DNA from: Lepidodermella squamata
Lineage: Eukaryota > Gastrotricha
Length of the DNA: 64,000 nt
Direction: 5' to 3'
NCBI GenBank assembly: GCA_047495785.1
Contig: JBLDXI010000029.1
Span: 2,542,001 to 2,606,000 of the forward strand
Shown here: positions 35,245 through 46,547 of the stretch, in pieces
Position numbering within the stretch: position 1 is the first letter of the stretch
Layout of the letters: each line of letters starts with the position of its first letter
Position numbers and translations under genes: made by a program
Notes under the pieces: model-generated
The model's database searches: none
Told to the model about the DNA's origin: nothing
Seen by the model: only the letters and a program-made list of their open reading frames with translations

Positions 35245-36643
35245 GCATAGACAATGATGTAACAGATCGGACACTCACGCACTTGCCTGTTGTCGTTAAA
35301 CCATAAATTTGCACACTAATTTTAATGCATTGATTTAAAAGGTGGAAAAATAAGCATATCTCCAAAAATTTTGAAATTTTTATGGAAAGAATCTCCGTCT
35401 TTCAAGGTTTCTAAAGATCAAAGGCTCATCGCGCGATTCGATGCCGTTGATTTTTAAATTGAAAAACAAAAATTTGCATTAAAATTTATTTGTTGAGTCC
35501 TTATTTCATTTTTTTTCGCGTGGCCACATGTTTTTTTCACGAAAACACAAGCATTTGGCACCATGCTGTTTTATTTATTTATCTCTCAAGACATGATTCA
35601 GTTAAAAATCATCGTATAATTTAGTGAACTATCAAGCTAGATAGCAACAAGTCATAGTTTTCTGGTGCTTTTCTGGGTTGGTTCGCGAGATTTCAGGCAA
35701 GCGATGGAATTAATACGATTAAACCATAGGCCGGGTACACCGGGTCGTTTTCGGGTTTAAATCGCTGCAAGCATATGTAAGTAGCTCGCAGTGGCCTTCG
35801 ACTCGGCCCGATTTGTGAAATCCTGATGCTTGGCGACCTTTAAAAGAATTGATAATGATAAGAACAAGCGGTGCAAAGTTGAATTAAACAGAATTTAAAC
35901 TAATTTTAATTTTAATTATTTTATAATGTGTTTAGTATTCATGTTCTGGATTTCAATAATGAAATTGATTTTTCCGGCATTTTTGGAAATGTTAGAAATT
36001 TTCAAAAATAAATTTTCAATATTTCAGAAATTTTCAAAAATAAATTTCGATAAATGTTCACTACCTTTGTTAGTAAGGGAGGGTGGCTCACCATCATTCG
36101 TCTCGTCGCCGTTGACGAAATGATCGAAATTTGCTCTGAATCACAGTTTTTCTCTGCAAAGCCTAGAAGACTAAAATTCGGATGAAAAAAGCCTACATAG
36201 TTTCGAGAAATTAAGGTGGATTTTAATTACATGGAGATTTTTTATGTAAAATTCCTCCTTAAAAGTTGAATTAGAATATTTCCTGCCGTTTCTGCTAATG
36301 GGACTCATAATCCAAGTGTGTGCAATCAGAGCAGTTTTTCTCACTACTATAGTCTTTTTCTTCGAAATTCCAATGAGTAATGATTACGCAACACAGCTTT
36401 ACAGTGTGCAAATAATCGATTTTTCGATATTGATTTTCTCGATAACGAAGCCGATTCGCGCGACAGGGTTTGGTCCATTATGACCGTCAAAAAATGCCTG
36501 ATTTTTTGATATTTTTTCCAAGAATTTATGAGATATGCTTTTTTTCGGCCAAATTTATAATGGCCGATCCACGGTACAAAGTTCATAATTAAATTTCAAT
36601 GCGAAGTGTGTGAGTGTCCGATCTGTAACATTATTGTCTATGC
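35245..36643. mobile_element. Putative 1.4-kb DNA transposon with about 38-bp terminal inverted repeats
   Basis: GCATAGACAATGATGTAACA then GATCGGACACTCAC at 35245-35283 is inverted at 36606-36643 with few mismatches. The whole segment, with about 130-160 bp on each side, is missing from unit B. No transposase-like frame is visible. A target duplication could not be identified, so the wider 35111-36805 difference may be a deletion in B rather than an insertion in A. Confidence 0.6.
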
Positions 36644-37836
36644 GTTTCGGAGATCATAAAGTAGCTTAGCTCTAGCCTTAATAAAATGCCTTAGTTTCGT
36701 AACTTCCGAAGTGTGTTTTTGCCCAATCATCCTAACATCAAACAAGTCGGGTCGTCGGTCATGATCCCGTGATCGCGAGAACCCGTCACCGTTACATGTT
36801 TGATTTGTTTTCAATTCGCTCACAACTGCAACAAAATAGGGCAAGGGACGTCATTTTGACGTCATCAAAGCATTCAAAACTGTCAAATCTAATCCACTGG
36901 AAATAATAAGATATCTCTCTATGTCTATGCCTTGAACCCCTGAACCCTTGAATAATTAAGTAAACGACAACATCAATATTGGGACAAACGCATTGACTAA
37001 GCCGTCAAAGGTTTTCGAAAGCTCTCGAATCGCTTTTTCAGAAAGAACGGATATTTTTATTCGGTCAAGATTCAGTCGAGTCATCGCAAGCTTGAAGCTT
37101 GAAGCGAGCCATTCGGAGTCGAAATAAACTTGTCTGTGTTCACAAAAAAAAGATCTTTTTTACTACATATTTTGGCAAAAGTCTCTAACCTTTGATGCCA
37201 TAAAACTTTTTAGTCGCGATTTTTCACGTAGGGCTGAATGGCTTTGTCCAAATACAAATTAATGTATAAAAGAAAAATATATTATACAATTCAAACTGCA
37301 TCGAAAAGTCAGAATTTGGTAGTTAGAAAAATCACGTTTTGAATTCTATGTAAAAATCGCGTAGTTACAAAGCATCATTTCAATGTAATTTTAATTCCAT
37401 TGATTTTCACCGCAGTTTGCACTCCACTTTTTAGCATCAAGGTATTGGATTCACCACGATTCTTCAAAACAATAAACTGATAATTAATGACCGTGGTCAC
37501 TCTCAAACAATTTCTCCACTTTTTAGATATAAAAATACGTTTTTACATGTAATTTTGTGGGTGTAATGTCGATAAAATTCCAGTTGATTTCAATTTCACC
37601 TTGTTACATGTAAACTATTCACTTAACATCGATGAATTTCGGCTCAATTCTTCGTGGAAGCACGACATTATACCAGGTAAAAACAAGCGCCATCTAGCTA
37701 CATCCGCCATTACATGTCGAAAATGCGTCTTTACCTGTAAAAATGTCGGCTTTGCAGCTAATGCCGCCCAGTTTTTTCTGTGCGGGAATGACCTCAATTC
37801 TCTGCCCACTTTTCAAAACTTTCGGAATTTTTACTT
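36644..37836. other. No gene recognised within unit A
   Basis: A 97-residue plus-strand frame (37601-37894) is conserved in unit B but shows no family signs and overlaps the end of the propeller gene; it is not called. Confidence 0.3.
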
Positions 37837-38637
37837 TCAAAATGCTCTTTGTGAAACAAAAATTACTTTGAAAATAAAAAGAGGCTTCAGCTGATTTGAG
37901 AAAGTGTAAACTGCTGCGGTTACGGCGTCAACTTGAGTAAGGGAGAAGGCATGGGATACAAACAGCCGCGAATCGTCGCTTAATGAAACTGCGAAGATTT
38001 CCGAGTCGCCAATAGTCGGAATTGTTACTTCTATCGTCGCGTTGCCGATCGCCTTACCTATCGGGAAGAACCCAATTACATTTTTCGCATAGAAAACCGA
38101 GTACAAGAAGCCTGTATCCGAGCCTACAGCGCTGAGGAACGTGTTTGAGGGCAAGTAGCTATACGTGTCAAACTGGAATGTCTCCACATCGCCGAAGTTA
38201 TCCTTGCCCAAATTGACAGAAATCAACTGAACTCGAGTTTTGATCTCCGGTGTTAAAGATTCGCAGCGGACGTACAACGCGGCTGAATTGCCGCTTTCTG
38301 CTATCGCTGGCTGGCCGCATTTATACGCCGAGTCGAAAGAACCAGCTACAGCTACAACCTTAAACCGATTGCCACTATCTGCGTCGTACATGTAAAGCTT
38401 GCCCTGGTCGTCGATTTGGAAAATTGTTCCATTGTAGGCCACGATTTGGTCATTTGACGTGAAATTCGAATCGAGAACCACGTCGAATTTACGCATAAGC
38501 TCGATGCCGTTATTTGCTACAACAGAATCAGCCTTATAGCCAGTGTGAGCTTGATCGCCCCCTGCGTTTGACCATGATGACTTGAGGTCAGCATGAGCCG
38601 TAGCCAAAATGAGAGAAATAAATGCCAGTAATTTCAT
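37837..38637 (-). pseudogene. Secreted beta-propeller-like protein, copy A, C-terminally truncated
   Basis: Signal peptide MKLLAFISLILATAHA, then DLKSSWSNAGGDQAHTGYKA, repeated beta-strand units (QIVAYNGTIFQIDDQGKLYM, CGQPAIAESGNSAALYVRC) and SRLFVSHAFSLTQVDAV. After that residue, homology to the family (16.76-17.59 kb) stops and the frame runs into unrelated sequence to a stop at 37837. About half of the expected protein is missing. The frame upstream is intact, so a short secreted product could still be made, or the last exon may have been lost by the local deletion relative to unit B. Confidence 0.65.
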
Positions 38638-39530
38638 AACGGTATGAAGCTTGAGTATAAACACAGGAGCTGATTGTGCCTTTTTATGCTGCCTGAGATG
38701 AATCACGATGAATTCAGAGCTCTAGTTGGCAGATATATCGGTCTACTCAGACGTATATGGGGGAGTTGCGTATGAGGCAAAAGGCGGTTCCGCAGAGCAT
38801 ATATGTCTACGCACTTGTGTGTTTTGTTACTCAATACAAAGTCCACCATGAGGTGTGGTAAAAAAAAAGACAACCAAATTGTCCTTATTGGGACCAGCGT
38901 ACAGTATGATGCAGCTGATTAATCCGTTTAATCATATTCGCGAACAATTTTTTTCCAGATATCTTCTATGGCGGAACCAAATTTCAATTGGCACCAAACG
39001 CTAACTTAAGGTAGTGCAATTTTCTAATCATATTGAGATGATGAAATTGACAATGGCGTGGGTGTTTTTGTGTTATTCAACCCGGCTTGCCCGAATGGTG
39101 GATAGCTGGACCTGAAGCCCGTGCATGTTTGTTTATCCTGCCCGCATCGTCCAACTTTCCCGGTTCGCCTGCGGATCCATTCAGCCCATTTGCTAAGCTT
39201 GTCGCATTTCTCAGTCCAACTCGCCTAGTGTGAAAAAGAGGCCAAGGGATCGAGCAAAAGCTGGTGGGGCATGCGATTTGACAGCAAATACGAAAATAAG
39301 GTGATTTTTTAATCCCAGCAGGAGATAAGCCGTGATAGGAAGTACCTCAAAGGTGATACAGTGATTATCAACAATTCAAAAACCCCAATTGGATTTACCA
39401 TCGGTGTTGGTAAAAAGCTTGGTGTAATTTGAAATCCTGGTGGAATCTAATAAAACACTGCGACGCGACTGCTATGCATGCGATACAGTCCATATTTTGC
39501 AATTATTTTACGACTGTGAACTGAAGAAAC
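38638..39530. other. Spacer before U6 copy 3 (duplicated in unit B)
   Basis: No gene seen. It matches 44688-45400 with indels; about 130 bp near 38970-39180 are present only here. Confidence 0.4.
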
Positions 39531-39578
39531 AAATATGGAACGCTTCACGATTTTGCGTGTCATCCTTGCGCAGGGGCC

Positions 39579-39617
<39 letters not shown>

Positions 39618-39634
39618 CCAAGTCGAAGATTGAC
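39531..39634 (-). pseudogene. U6: U6 snRNA copy 3, probably degenerate
   Basis: The core from ATACTAAAATTGG to GAAGCGTTCC is intact. Two end features are damaged: the 5' stem reads CAATC-TTCG-ACTTG, so only three pairs remain, and the terminal T-run is interrupted (ATTTGTTT). The promoter blocks are conserved. Loss of stem and terminator suggests a pseudogene, though expression cannot be excluded. Confidence 0.75.
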
Positions 39635-39713
39635 AATAACGAAGACTCAGACCAGCTATTTAAACGAAATCCGCGCTGTCGAAAAATTTCAGTTTATCTG
39701 ATTTGAATATTCA
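39635..39713 (-). promoter_or_regulatory. Putative U6 promoter, copy 3
   Basis: The proximal blocks match the other U6 copies. The distal half (CAGATAAACTGAAA) matches copy 1 rather than copies 2 and 4. Confidence 0.45.
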
Positions 39714-40773
39714 TAATTCCGGTTGTGTAAATTGTAGTTGAAAAGAAGTTAGTAAGTCTCTAGAAACGAACTAGCTACGCCAAAATTAAGAGTAGCAAAG
39801 ATCATTTTATTTGAAACGACACCATGAAAGAAGAAAATTATAATTTTCTGCCCATAGAGAATAGAGTTACCAGAGAGGAAACTCCAATAAGAAGCTTGAA
39901 GTTTTAATTCTTTGCGCGATTTTGATAAAATTGTCATTAAGCCGGATTCTTTTCATCTCAAACATGCACTTTTACAGCTAAAATTAGGGCGTTTTTCAGC
40001 GAGCTATACCCACCAGACCCCATCATGGATTTTCGATTTTCTTGCTGAAATCGATAGATAATGGTTTCGACTCTAACCTTGTCAAGGGAATCTATTCGGA
40101 AATGAACGGTTATGATGCTATAGCGATTTTCCCGAAGTGTGGTGGGAAATCCGCTGAAAAACGCCCTAGTTTTAGCTGTAAAAGTAGGATCCTACTAAGC
40201 TCGTACTTAGGTCTCAGGAGACTGACCTTTCAGAGCACATATCAGGTTAGCACGTATAATGCTAAATGTTGACAAATGAGAGAAAAATCTGAGAAAAATT
40301 ATAGCCAGTTTTTACAAGTTCAAGTGAGAATAGTGAGAATAGTGAGAAGTTTTGTGATTTTGCATCGCGCGAGGAAAGCTGCAATTACGCAATAAAAGGA
40401 CGCGCAATGCGCGTAAATTCAACCAGACAATAGGAGCGCGCGCGGAGGAAACACCGGCGGGCCGGAAAATGTGCGAGAATTTTAATGAGAATAGTAAGAG
40501 GAACAATTGAGAAATCAAAAGAAGACACCAGTTATCATGAGACATCAATGAGGGCCGGATAAAAGAAACCACACGTGGCAAATAGCTGCTAACGATTCAT
40601 TTCATGCTTATTCATATTAACCGCATTCATTCATTCCTTATTCATTATAACCATGAATTGAATGAATAACCTCTGCTATGAAATGAATCAATAGCGCAGC
40701 TATTTGCCGCAAAAACGTTGCGTTGTTGCAAGTCTGATATATTAATTCGGTTTAAAAGTATTGCAACGACAAA
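39714..40773. other. No gene; KGS gene absent from this unit
   Basis: In the other U6 units a KGS gene stands here. Only unrelated AT-rich DNA is present up to about 40060, where identity with unit A (32530) begins. An inverted copy of about 32 bp of the unit (TTTTACAGCTAAAATTAGGG) lies at 39970-40002, just before the junction. Confidence 0.45.
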
Positions 40774-42644
40774 ATGATGAGCCAAAATTTGGTTTACACC
40801 TCCTACGACACTTTCTCGAGAGACCTGAACTCCTGGAGATGGGACGCTTTCAGATTTCTGGACATGGAAGGTCGGGCGCAGTTTGAAAGAAAGAAAAAGC
40901 CGTATTGCTTCCATTTTGTACAGAATCTTACAATGAAGACGCAGCTCGCGTTGTAATTACCTTCAAGTATTACGAAGCTTTCCTGCAAGACTTTGGCAAG
41001 GAAATTTTCGGGGTAAAGTTAAACACTGGCAACCCGTTCATCTTCAGAGTTAAATCGTCTGAAATCAATCCGCAAGCAGTACCACTCTGGAATATATTCA
41101 AAACCAAGGCATTCAGGTAAAGTTAAGCTCATAACTCACGCCCTTGATAAAATTGTTTCCTACGGAATGCTCAACCCCTCAAAACAAATAAACTGTAACA
41201 TTAGTTTCACTAGATCAACAGGTCCCTAAATATCTTTCATATTTTCACACCTCCTATGCCTAAAGCGAGGGGGTACTACAATTATTTAGCTACCGAAAAG
41301 ACGTCAAAATTTGGACGGGCTGAGTTTGGACATTCGAGCCTTGAGCTTTCCGACGGTATCAAATTGGATACATCTTTCTCGCATTTTAAATTTATGAAAA
41401 TTTACCGAAGCTGTGCCACTATCCTATGCGTTTTGGGAGCCTCCTTGCCATAGGTAAACCCGGGATCCGTCAGGGCTGGGCTTTTTACTCCATGACCAGC
41501 AAATGAGCGTCCAACTTCAAACCTAATTGTCCAAATTTATGCATAACTGAAATCAAAGGCAATGTTATAGTTTGTATATAACACAGTATACCAATAAAAG
41601 GTTTTCTCTCTCTTAAAATCAGATCCCAAATTATAGGAAAAATTCAGCTAATTCCAAAATGACAGCGCGAAGGCTCTGCAGTTTTGCCAGAAAAATTTAA
41701 CTCGACCTTGTTTTTTAGAGTAAAAAAACCTGTTTTTTGTCCCAATTAAGAACGTTTACGATCTTTTTCCAGTGAAATTTTCACAAACGATCAAAATCCA
41801 TGCAAGCAGCAGCTGACTTTGCAAAACGGAAAAGATAAGGACAGCCGTTTCAGCTTACTCTGCGCGGAATTGACTCCACCTCAAAACCTTTGCTGGTTCG
41901 ACTGGCATTGCTTTTTTTACGGCGTCCGCTGTGCGTTGGGGCACGGAGACGCAGAAGAAACTCTCTTTCGGGGATGCTTACCTCAAGATCGAAGGGCGAA
42001 AATTAGACAGGTATTTATAACTTTACTCTTTCTTGTCAAAACTCAACGATAGCAAGTAGGCTTTGAATGCAGTCGTCTCCAACGGCATACTATGCGGGTA
42101 TCAAAGCACAGAGAACAGGATTGCATTCATAGAGAATCTTATCAAACGGCTGCCGTTTTTGGGCACGATGTTGACGTGGAAATCTTCTAAACCAAAACGG
42201 AAAAAGTACGCACAATATTCTCGTCTGGGAGGGACGCTAGCTGTAATCGGTCAAACTTCAGCTGTTGTTTCCGTTGGCATTTTTGCCGCTTTGCTGCGAC
42301 TTGAGCCAAAGTCATTCGTCCGTGCTCAAAAAGTTGCACTCGGACTGGGCATAGCACTCGGCACTGCGACGTACGCTTTCGGATTTCAAGTGAAACGGAC
42401 ATTTGGAGAGCTGGCTGGAAATCGAGAAGCAGGTCTTCATCAGTGGCGGTGGGCGAAAGACATGCTGGCAATGCTTGATTACGCCGAGTTGATGTTGAAG
42501 GAGAAAAACCCAAAAACCTATGACAGGCAGCGCTTTTCCTACGCCGTCAAGTTCTGGATGCCACAAATGTTGTACGCTCTTGCGACGACGTTGATGAACA
42601 AAGTGAAAAACGAGGACAAGCGCTTACGGGCAAATATACCTTAA
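40774..42644 (+). CDS. Unknown 370-aa protein with two hydrophobic segments, copy B
   Basis: Exons 40774-40870, 40924-41116, 41773-42010 and 42060-42644, matching copy A exon by exon and in length. The few differences include RRAKIRQ for RRVKIRQ and ELAGNRE for ELARNRE; all are in-frame substitutions. Introns are almost as similar as exons, so the duplication is recent and gives little evidence of selection. Same Cys-rich middle part and two Gly/Ala-rich hydrophobic segments. Function unknown. Confidence 0.65.
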
Positions 42645-43769
42645 TCAGTAGATTAGATTTGAGCGTTCTGTTTGAGTCATTTTTGTTTGATTTGTTTTCA
42701 GTTCCCTCACAACTGCAACAAAATAGGGCAATGGACGTCATTTTAACGTCATCAAAGCATTCAAAACTGTCAAATCTAATCCACTGGAAATAATAAGATA
42801 TCTCTCTATGCTATGCCTTGAACCCTTGAATAATTAAGTAAAAACGACAACATCAATATTGGGATAAACGCATTGACTAAGCCGTCAAAGGTTTTCGAAA
42901 GCTCTCGAATCGCTTTTTCAGAAAGAACGGATATTTTTATTCGGTCAAGATTCAGTCGAGTCATCGCAAGCTTGAAGCGAGCCATTCGGAGTCGAAATAA
43001 ACTTGTCTGTGTTCACAAAAAAAAGATCTTTTTTACTACATATTTTGGCAAAAGTCTCTAACCTTTGATGCCATAAAACTTTAGTCGCGATTTTTCACGT
43101 AGGGCTGAATGGCTTTGTCCAAATACAAATTAATGTCCATTCTATAAAAGAAAAATATATTATACAATTCAAACTGCATCGAAAAGTCAGAATTTGGTAG
43201 TTAGAAAAATCACGTTTTGAATTCTATGTAAAAAGTCGCGTAGTTACATAGCATCATTTCAACGTAATTTTAATTCCATCGATTTTCACCGCAGTTTGCA
43301 CTCCACTTTTTAGCATCAAGGTCTTGGATTCACCACGATTCTTCAAAACAATAAACTGATAATTAATGACCGTGGTCACTCTCAAACAATTTCTCCACTT
43401 TTTAGATATAAAAATACGTTTTTACGTGTAATGTTTTGGGTGTAATGTCGATAAAATTCCAGTTGATTTCCATCTCACCTTGTTACATGTAAACTATTCA
43501 CTTAACATCGATGAATTTCGGCTCAATTCCTCGTGGAAGCGCGACATTATTCCAGGTAAAAACAACCGCCATCTAGCTACATCCGCCATTACATGTCGAA
43601 AATGCGTCTTTACCTGTAAAAATGTCGGCTTTACAGCTAATGCCGCCCAGTTTTTTCTGTGCGGGAATGACCTCAATTCTCTGCCAACTTTTCAAAACTT
43701 GCGGAATTTTTACTTTCAAAATGCTCTTTGTGAAACAAAAATGACTTTGAAAATAAAAAGAGGCTTCAG
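42645..43769. other. No gene recognised within unit B
   Basis: Begins at the point where the 1.7-kb segment of unit A is missing (about 42688). A 97-residue plus-strand frame at 43480-43773 parallels the one in A and is not called. Confidence 0.3.
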
Positions 43770-43820
43770 CTGATTTGAGAAAATGTAAACTGCTCAGCAG
43801 TTTACATTTTCTCAAATCAG
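43770..43820. repeat. 51-bp perfect hairpin (25-bp arms, 1-nt centre)
   Basis: CTGATTTGAGAAAATGTAAA plus CTGCT, a single C, then the exact reverse complement. Unit A has only one arm (near 37890-37918), so the second arm was added in B, next to the broken 3' end of the propeller gene. Confidence 0.9.
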
Positions 43821-43887
43821 TGGGAAAAATGAAACTCGCAAACTAGCGTTTTCGATACTTTATAACATCAAACAGTATTTATAGCAG

Positions 43888-44687
43888 TTAAACAAGTTTT
43901 GTTTTACAGATAAACTGCGTCCCTGGCAGGTTGGCCCGCCTACTTTCCTCGCTGCCGGTTACGGCGTCAACTTGAGTAAGGGAGAAGGCATGGGATACAA
44001 ACAGCCGCGAATCGTCGCTTAATGAAACTGCGAAGATTTCCGAGTCGCCAATAGTCGGAATTGTTACTTCTATCGTCGCGTTGCCGATCGCCTTACCCAA
44101 TTACATACCCACGGGAAGAACCCAATTACATTTTTCGCATAGAAATCCGAGTACAAGAAGCCTGTATCGGAGCCTACAGCGCCGAGGAACGTGTTTGAGG
44201 GCAAGTAGCTATACGTGTCAAACTGGAATGTCTCCACATCGCCGAAGTTATCCTTGCCCAGATTGACAGAAATCAACTGAACTCGAGTTTTGATCTCCGG
44301 CGTTAAAGATTCGCATCGTACGTACAACGCGGCTGAATTGCCGCTTTCTGCTATCGCTGGCTGGCCGCATTTATACGCCGAGTCAAAAGAACCAGCTACA
44401 GCTACAACCTTCAACCGATTGCCACTATCTGCGTCGTGCATGTAAAGCTTGGCCTGGTCGTCGATTTGGAAAATCGTTCCCTTGTAGGCCACGATTTGGT
44501 CATTTGACGTGAAATTCGAATCGAGAACCACGTCGAATTTACGCATAAGCTCTATGCCGTTACTTGCTACAACAGAATCAGCCTTATAGCCAGTGTGAGC
44601 TTGATCGCCCCCTGCGTTTGACCATGATGACTTGAGGTCAGCATGAGCCGTAGCCAAAATGAGAGAAATAAATGCCAGTAATTTCAT
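43888..44687 (-). pseudogene. Secreted beta-propeller-like protein, copy B, frameshifted
   Basis: The start MKLLAFISLILATAHA and most of the chain equal copy A. Near 44096-44112 an extra 14 bp, a partial copy of the adjacent CCCAATTACAT sequence, shifts the frame, so the first frame (44070-44687) ends early and homology continues in another (43888-44100, AIGNATIEVTIPTIGDSE). Beyond DAVTGS the sequence diverges from copy A. A pseudogene unless splicing removes the insertion. Confidence 0.75.
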
Positions 44688-45400
44688 AACGGCATGAAGC
44701 TAGAGTATAAATATATCGGCAAGTCGACGAGGATTTGTAAGATGATGACTAAAGCCTCACTAGGTTTCACTGGAGCTGATTGTGCCTTTTTTATGCTGCC
44801 TAAAAGATGAATCACGATGAATTCAGAGCTCTAGTTGGCAGATATATCGGTCTACTCAGACGTATATGGCGGATTTGCCCATCGGGCAATAGGCGGTTCC
44901 GCAGAGCATATATGTCTACGCACTTGTGTGTTTTGTTACTCAATACAAAGTCCACCATGAGGTGTGGTAAAAAAATAGACAACCAAATTGTCCTTCGTGG
45001 TACCAGCGTACAGTATGATGCAGCTGATTAATCCGTTTAATCATATTTGCGGACAATTTTTCTAAGCTTGTCGCATTTCTAAGCCATAGTCCAACTCGCC
45101 TAGTGTGAAAAAGAGGCCAAGGGATCGAGCAAAAGCTGGTGGGGCATGCGATTTGACAGCAAATACGAAAATAAGGTGATTTTTAATCCCAGCAGGAGAT
45201 AAGCCGTGATAGGAAGTACCTCATAGGTGATACGGTGATTATCCAAAATTCTCAAACCTCAATTGGATTTACCATCGGCGTTGATAAAAAGCTTGGTGTA
45301 ATTTGAAATCCTGGAATCTAATAAAACACTGCGACGCGACTGCTATGCATGCGATACAGTCCATATTATTTTGCAATTGTCACCACTGTGAACTGAAGAT

Positions 45401-45450
45401 AAAAATATGGAACGCTTCACGATTTTGCGTGTCATCCTTGCGCAGGGGCC

Positions 45451-45489
<39 letters not shown>

Positions 45490-45506
45490 CCAATCCGAAG
45501 ATTGAC
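45401..45506 (-). ncRNA. U6: U6 spliceosomal snRNA, copy 4
   Basis: Same complete U6 core, intact GTCAATC-TTCG-GATTGGC stem and T-run as in copies 1 and 2. The flank matches copy 2 (CAGTTCGTCGCTAGAAACGA), showing that the U6-KGS junction was duplicated as one piece. Confidence 0.95.
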
Positions 45507-45585
45507 AATAACGAAGACTCAGACCAGCTATTTAAACGAAATCCGCGCTGTAGTACATTTTCAAGTGATCTGTTTTGACTATTCA
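45507..45585 (-). promoter_or_regulatory. Putative U6 promoter, copy 4
   Basis: Same blocks as copy 2 with a few substitutions in the distal part. Confidence 0.5.
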
Positions 45586-45755
45586 TAATTCGCGTTTCAA
45601 TTGGAAATAAAAGAAATTAGCCAGTTCGTCGCTAGAAACGAGCTGGCTGTCTCAAAATTAAGACCATTAAAGATCGTATCAAATTTATTTCAATTTTAGA
45701 CTTGGGAATAAATTATCATTGAAGAATGTAATTTCAACACCTTTCTGAAATGTTT

Positions 45756-45868
45756 TTATTTAGCGGGGGCAGCACCGGTTTCGACGGCAACCGAGTAGGA
45801 GAAGTTGTTCGAGGCCGAGTAGCTGCCGCTCTTGCTGCCCTTGCGGCCCTTCTTGCCGTGCTTGCCAG
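45756..45868 (-). pseudogene. KGS family 3' fragment, copy 6
   Basis: Only the C-terminal 36 residues remain ([20 protein letters not shown] to VETGAAPAK and stop), joined at about 45868 to unrelated DNA. It is most like copy 5. It marks the broken right end of the segmental array. Confidence 0.85.
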
Positions 45869-46547
45869 TAGTAATACTACGCCGGAGCTGGCTCACCCAC
45901 CTGAAAATGAAATTTCCAGCTCCTAGCATATTCTCCGCAGAAAATTTTCGGCTTTTGCATGGGGTTTTACGAAATGCATAAAACGGCGCCAAAGAGTCAA
46001 AATCGCCTCCGAAGCATATCCAAGTCGAATTTAAATCAATTATTTCGATCATCAAATTTTCAGCTCCTTAAAATTCAAAAACAGCCCTAAAAAGGGGTAA
46101 TTTCTAGAACAGCGGCTATCTATTGAATTTGCACCAGATATGAATTGCCTTCAGTGTTTTTTTTTTCACAGACAAGCCATCTATTCAGAATAAAATTTAT
46201 GCGCTCAGCAGATAGGAATTGCCGGAGCTGAGCCACTTGACGGCTTACGCCCTTTTTGGCAATTCGAGCCTGACCATGGAAATTGGCAAAACATTTCAAG
46301 GACGTTTTGAATAAATATTTAATGAGTTTGAAATTGCTGGAAAGATGAGTTATGACAATTCCGCGTCCGCAAATGAGGACAAAATTTCGGTGTAAGGGGG
46401 GGAGTATTAGATGCGCAAAACATACATGAGCGAGTTATGACTCATCACACACACAACACTTCCCTAAAATAACACTATAAAATGAGACAAACGCACATAT
46501 AAATGGGCCGAGCCCACTGGCATAATCAAAAGCCCATTGAAAGGTGA
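45869..46547. other. Junction region right of the array, no gene
   Basis: AT-rich. From 46359 to 46412 it holds the left member of a direct repeat that recurs at 47937-47989. Confidence 0.35.
46359..46412 (+). repeat. Direct repeat flanking the LicD-like gene, left copy
   Basis: CGAATGAGGACAAAAT-type sequence with a GTGTAAGGGGGG block, recurring at 47937-47989 in the same orientation with about 85-90 percent identity by eye. Confidence 0.7.

Larger units (their letters stand above)
32530..39530. repeat. Tandem segmental duplication, unit A
   Basis: Order within the unit: unknown membrane-protein gene (+), propeller-like gene (-), then a spacer leading to a U6 gene. Near-identical sequence recurs as unit B (40060-45400). 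Unit A has an extra 1.7 kb at about 35111-36805 that B lacks; B has small insertions of its own at 41552-41617 and 43787-43950. Unit boundaries are approximate. Confidence 0.85.
40060..45400. repeat. Tandem segmental duplication, unit B
   Basis: Second copy of the block described at 32530-39530, in the same orientation, with the unknown gene and the propeller gene in the same order. It is shorter than A by the 1.7-kb segment and has its own small insertions, including a 51-bp perfect hairpin at 43770-43820. Confidence 0.85.

Noticed and set aside
37601-37894. 97-residue plus-strand frame conserved at 43480-43773
   Set aside because: Overlaps the end of the propeller gene, has no recognisable motif, and conservation again follows from the duplication.
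44807-45031. 74-residue frame in the spacer before U6 copy 4
   Set aside because: The corresponding spacer in unit A carries disrupting changes and there is no motif.
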